From Adineta steineri (Eukaryota > Rotifera > Eurotatoria > Adinetida > Adinetidae), in assembly GCA_905250115.1 (NCBI GenBank), contig CAJNOI010000004.1, forward strand, positions 424,541 through 488,540: a stretch of 64,000 bases of DNA, given 5' to 3'. Each line of letters starts with the position of its first letter. Within the stretch, counting starts at the first letter, position 1. Shown here piece after piece: positions 62,202 through 64,000 of the stretch. The translations under genes and the position numbers were made by a program. Under the pieces are notes generated by a model that saw nothing but the letters and a program-made list of their open reading frames with translations, did not search any database and was not told the DNA's origin.

Positions 62202-64000
62202 TCACGGTTTTCTTCGTTCCTCGTTTCGTTCAAGTAGTTCTTTGATTACATTTATCGTATCATCACCTATCAGATTTTCCGAAACGTCTAGTTCGGTGAG
62301 TGTCTATATGGAGAAATGGAAGTATAGATAACGTATAGATAAAGAGCGAATGACAATTACAGTGTTGTGTTGTAATGCATAAGCTAAATATTGCGCTCCA
62401 ATATCTGCGATTTGATTCACCGCGAGATGTAGACTGGTGAGTGCCTAGATGATAAAGTGTAGGTAAAGGCATAGTATAGATAAAGAGAGAATGACAATCA
62501 CGGTATTTTGTTGTAATGCGTCAGCTAAATATTGTGCTCCAACATCTCCGATTCGATTAAATCGGAGCTCTAGACTGGTGAGTACCTAGATTAAGAAGTG
62601 AAAGTAAAGACATGGTATACATAAAAAGAAAATGGCAATCACGGTATCTTGTTGTAATGCATAAGCTAAATATTTTGCTCCAACATCTCCGATTTCATTC
62701 ATCGAGAGATCTAGAATGGTGAGTGCCTATATGTTAAAGTGGAGGTAAAGACATAGTATAGATAAAGAGAGAATGACAATTACGGTATTGCGTTGTAGTG
62801 CATGAGCCAAATGTTTTGCTCCAACATCTCCGATTTCATTTGTCGAGAGATCTAGAATGGTAAGTGTCTAGATTAAGAAGTGGAACTAAAGGTATGATAT
62901 AGACAAAAAGAGGATGAGTGCTACTGTGTTGTATTGTAATACATGAGACAAATGTTTTGCTCCAACATCTTCGATTTCATTTATCGAGAGATCTAGAATG
63001 GTGAGTGCCTAGATGATAAAGTGGAGGTAAAGACATAGTATAGATAAAGAGAAAATGGCAATCACGGTATTTTGTTGTAATGCATCAGCTAGATATTGTG
63101 CTCCAATATCTCCTATTCCATTTCGCGAGAGACCTAGACTGATGAGTGTCTAGATGATAAACTGGAGGTAAGGACATGATATAGATAAAGACAGAATGTG
63201 AGTTACTGTATTATATTGTAATGCATCAGCAAAATGTTTTGCTCCAACATCTCTGATTCCATAAAATACATAGGTTTCATTATATCCAAAATTAAGTGTA
63301 GTGAGTGTCTAGATAAAATAAGTGAACGCCAAGATATGTTTCAGATAAAAAAGAATGATAATTACGGTATTGTGTTGTAATGCATCAGCGAAATAGTGTG
63401 CTCCAGTATCTCCGATATGATTGTGCCAGAGATCTAGACTGATGAGTGTCTAGATAAAAGAAGTGGAGCTAAAGATATGGTATAGACAAAGAGAGAATGA
63501 CAGTTACAGTATTGTATTGCAATGCATGAGCCAAATGTTTTGCTCCAACATCTCCGATTTTATGATGTTGGAGACTTAGATGAGTGAGCGTCTAGATGAA
63601 GGGGTGAAGGTAAATACATGGTATGGACAAAAAGAGAATGACAATTACGGTATTGTGTTGTAATGCATGAGCCAAATGTTTTGCTTCAACATCTCCGATT
63701 TTATTATTGGAGAAATCTAGATCGGTGAGTGTCTAGATAAAAAGTGGAGGTAAAGAAATGGCACAGATGAGAAAACAGAATACTTCATCAGTTTTAAATG
63801 AGGTTAGAGCAGCAAATCGAATGTTATCCTGACTAGATCCTATGGTCTATGGATATGTATAAGAATATTTAGAGGATTTTATTTACTGCATAGTGTACGA
63901 TGATGGTTTCTCAAAATTTAGAATGAAAAGTTACCAACGATGAAGTAGGGTAAGCAACGTTTCATGTGTCAACTGCTGTAGTTTCTGAATTTTTGGAAAA
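62202..64000 (-). CDS. LRR (ribonuclease-inhibitor/NLRC3-type) gene, 3' part, one repeat per exon
   Basis: Thirteen minus-strand exons: 64000-63936 (partial, continues outside the window), 63832-63784, ten LRR cassettes (63732-63649, 63591-63508, 63449-63366, 63308-63207, 63149-63066, 63008-62925, 62867-62784, 62726-62643, 62585-62502, 62444-62361) and a last exon 62303-62202 ending in TGA. Nine cassettes are exactly 84 nt, phase 0 to phase 0, encoding 28 residues of the pattern LTxLDLSxNxIGDVGAKHLAxALQxNT. The 63308-63207 cassette has six extra residues. The last exon encodes one more LRR-like unit (LTELDVSENLIGDD) and a charged tail. Introns of about 54-60 bp are themselves near copies. Such LRRs form curved binding surfaces, as in NLRC3-like proteins. 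The N-terminal domain is not visible. Confidence 0.9.

Noticed and set aside
62202-63740. Regularly spaced repeats of about 140 bp, at first sight like a CRISPR or satellite array
   Set aside because: The repeated part translates into 28-residue LRRs with correct GT..AG borders at each end; it is an exon/intron cassette array.

Overview
The window looks like a piece of an animal nuclear genome, most probably a bdelloid rotifer (Adineta/Rotaria type). The evidence is very AT-rich DNA, genes cut into many exons by introns of about 45-70 bp with GT..AG (once GC..AG) borders, metazoan-only gene families (TRPM channel, muscarinic-type GPCR, fringe-type glycosyltransferase, soluble adenylyl cyclase), internal patches of TGTGGG/CCCACA repeat (the bdelloid telomere repeat as I remember it), and many small degraded mobile elements. 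The species call is inference. Exon chains were built by eye from GT..AG borders; for every complete gene the exon lengths sum to a multiple of three.

Layout. 1-2609: degenerate repeats, then a secreted LamG/WSC/PKD-type protein (minus). 4473-10007: a 22-exon TRPM channel (plus). 10779-22385: accessory stretch with three copies (one dead) of a small two-membrane-segment protein family, a fringe-like glycosyltransferase gene broken by a GC-rich palindromic insertion, TTAA-flanked and CAGGG-ended miniature elements, a dead Ty3/gypsy fragment and a LINE fragment. 23195-27102: a calpain that ends in a membrane segment instead of EF hands, facing an orphan 242-residue gene. 29312-32345: a second TTAA element and the intact second glycosyltransferase, which is the opposite arm of a 2-2.6 kb inverted duplication. 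32346-39199: a 6.9 kb gene-free stretch. 39200-43887: a muscarinic-type receptor with a third cytoplasmic loop of about 990 residues. 46431-55151: AMMECR1 homologue (minus), EF-hand nicotinamidase and rhodanese/dual-specificity phosphatase (plus). 55455-56251: telomere-like hairpin and a tRNA-like gene. 56667-61528: soluble adenylyl cyclase (ADCY10 type). 62202-64000: 3' part of a gene built from one-LRR-per-exon cassettes (minus), running off the window.

The conserved genes are signalling and housekeeping genes without an operon-like link. The best candidates for something new are the exon-cassette LRR array, the membrane-anchored calpain, the giant-loop receptor, the palindromic insertion inside a coding exon, and the two-membrane-segment family with a conserved CRE/TATA promoter block. 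No CRISPR array, rRNA or bacterial-type operon was seen.
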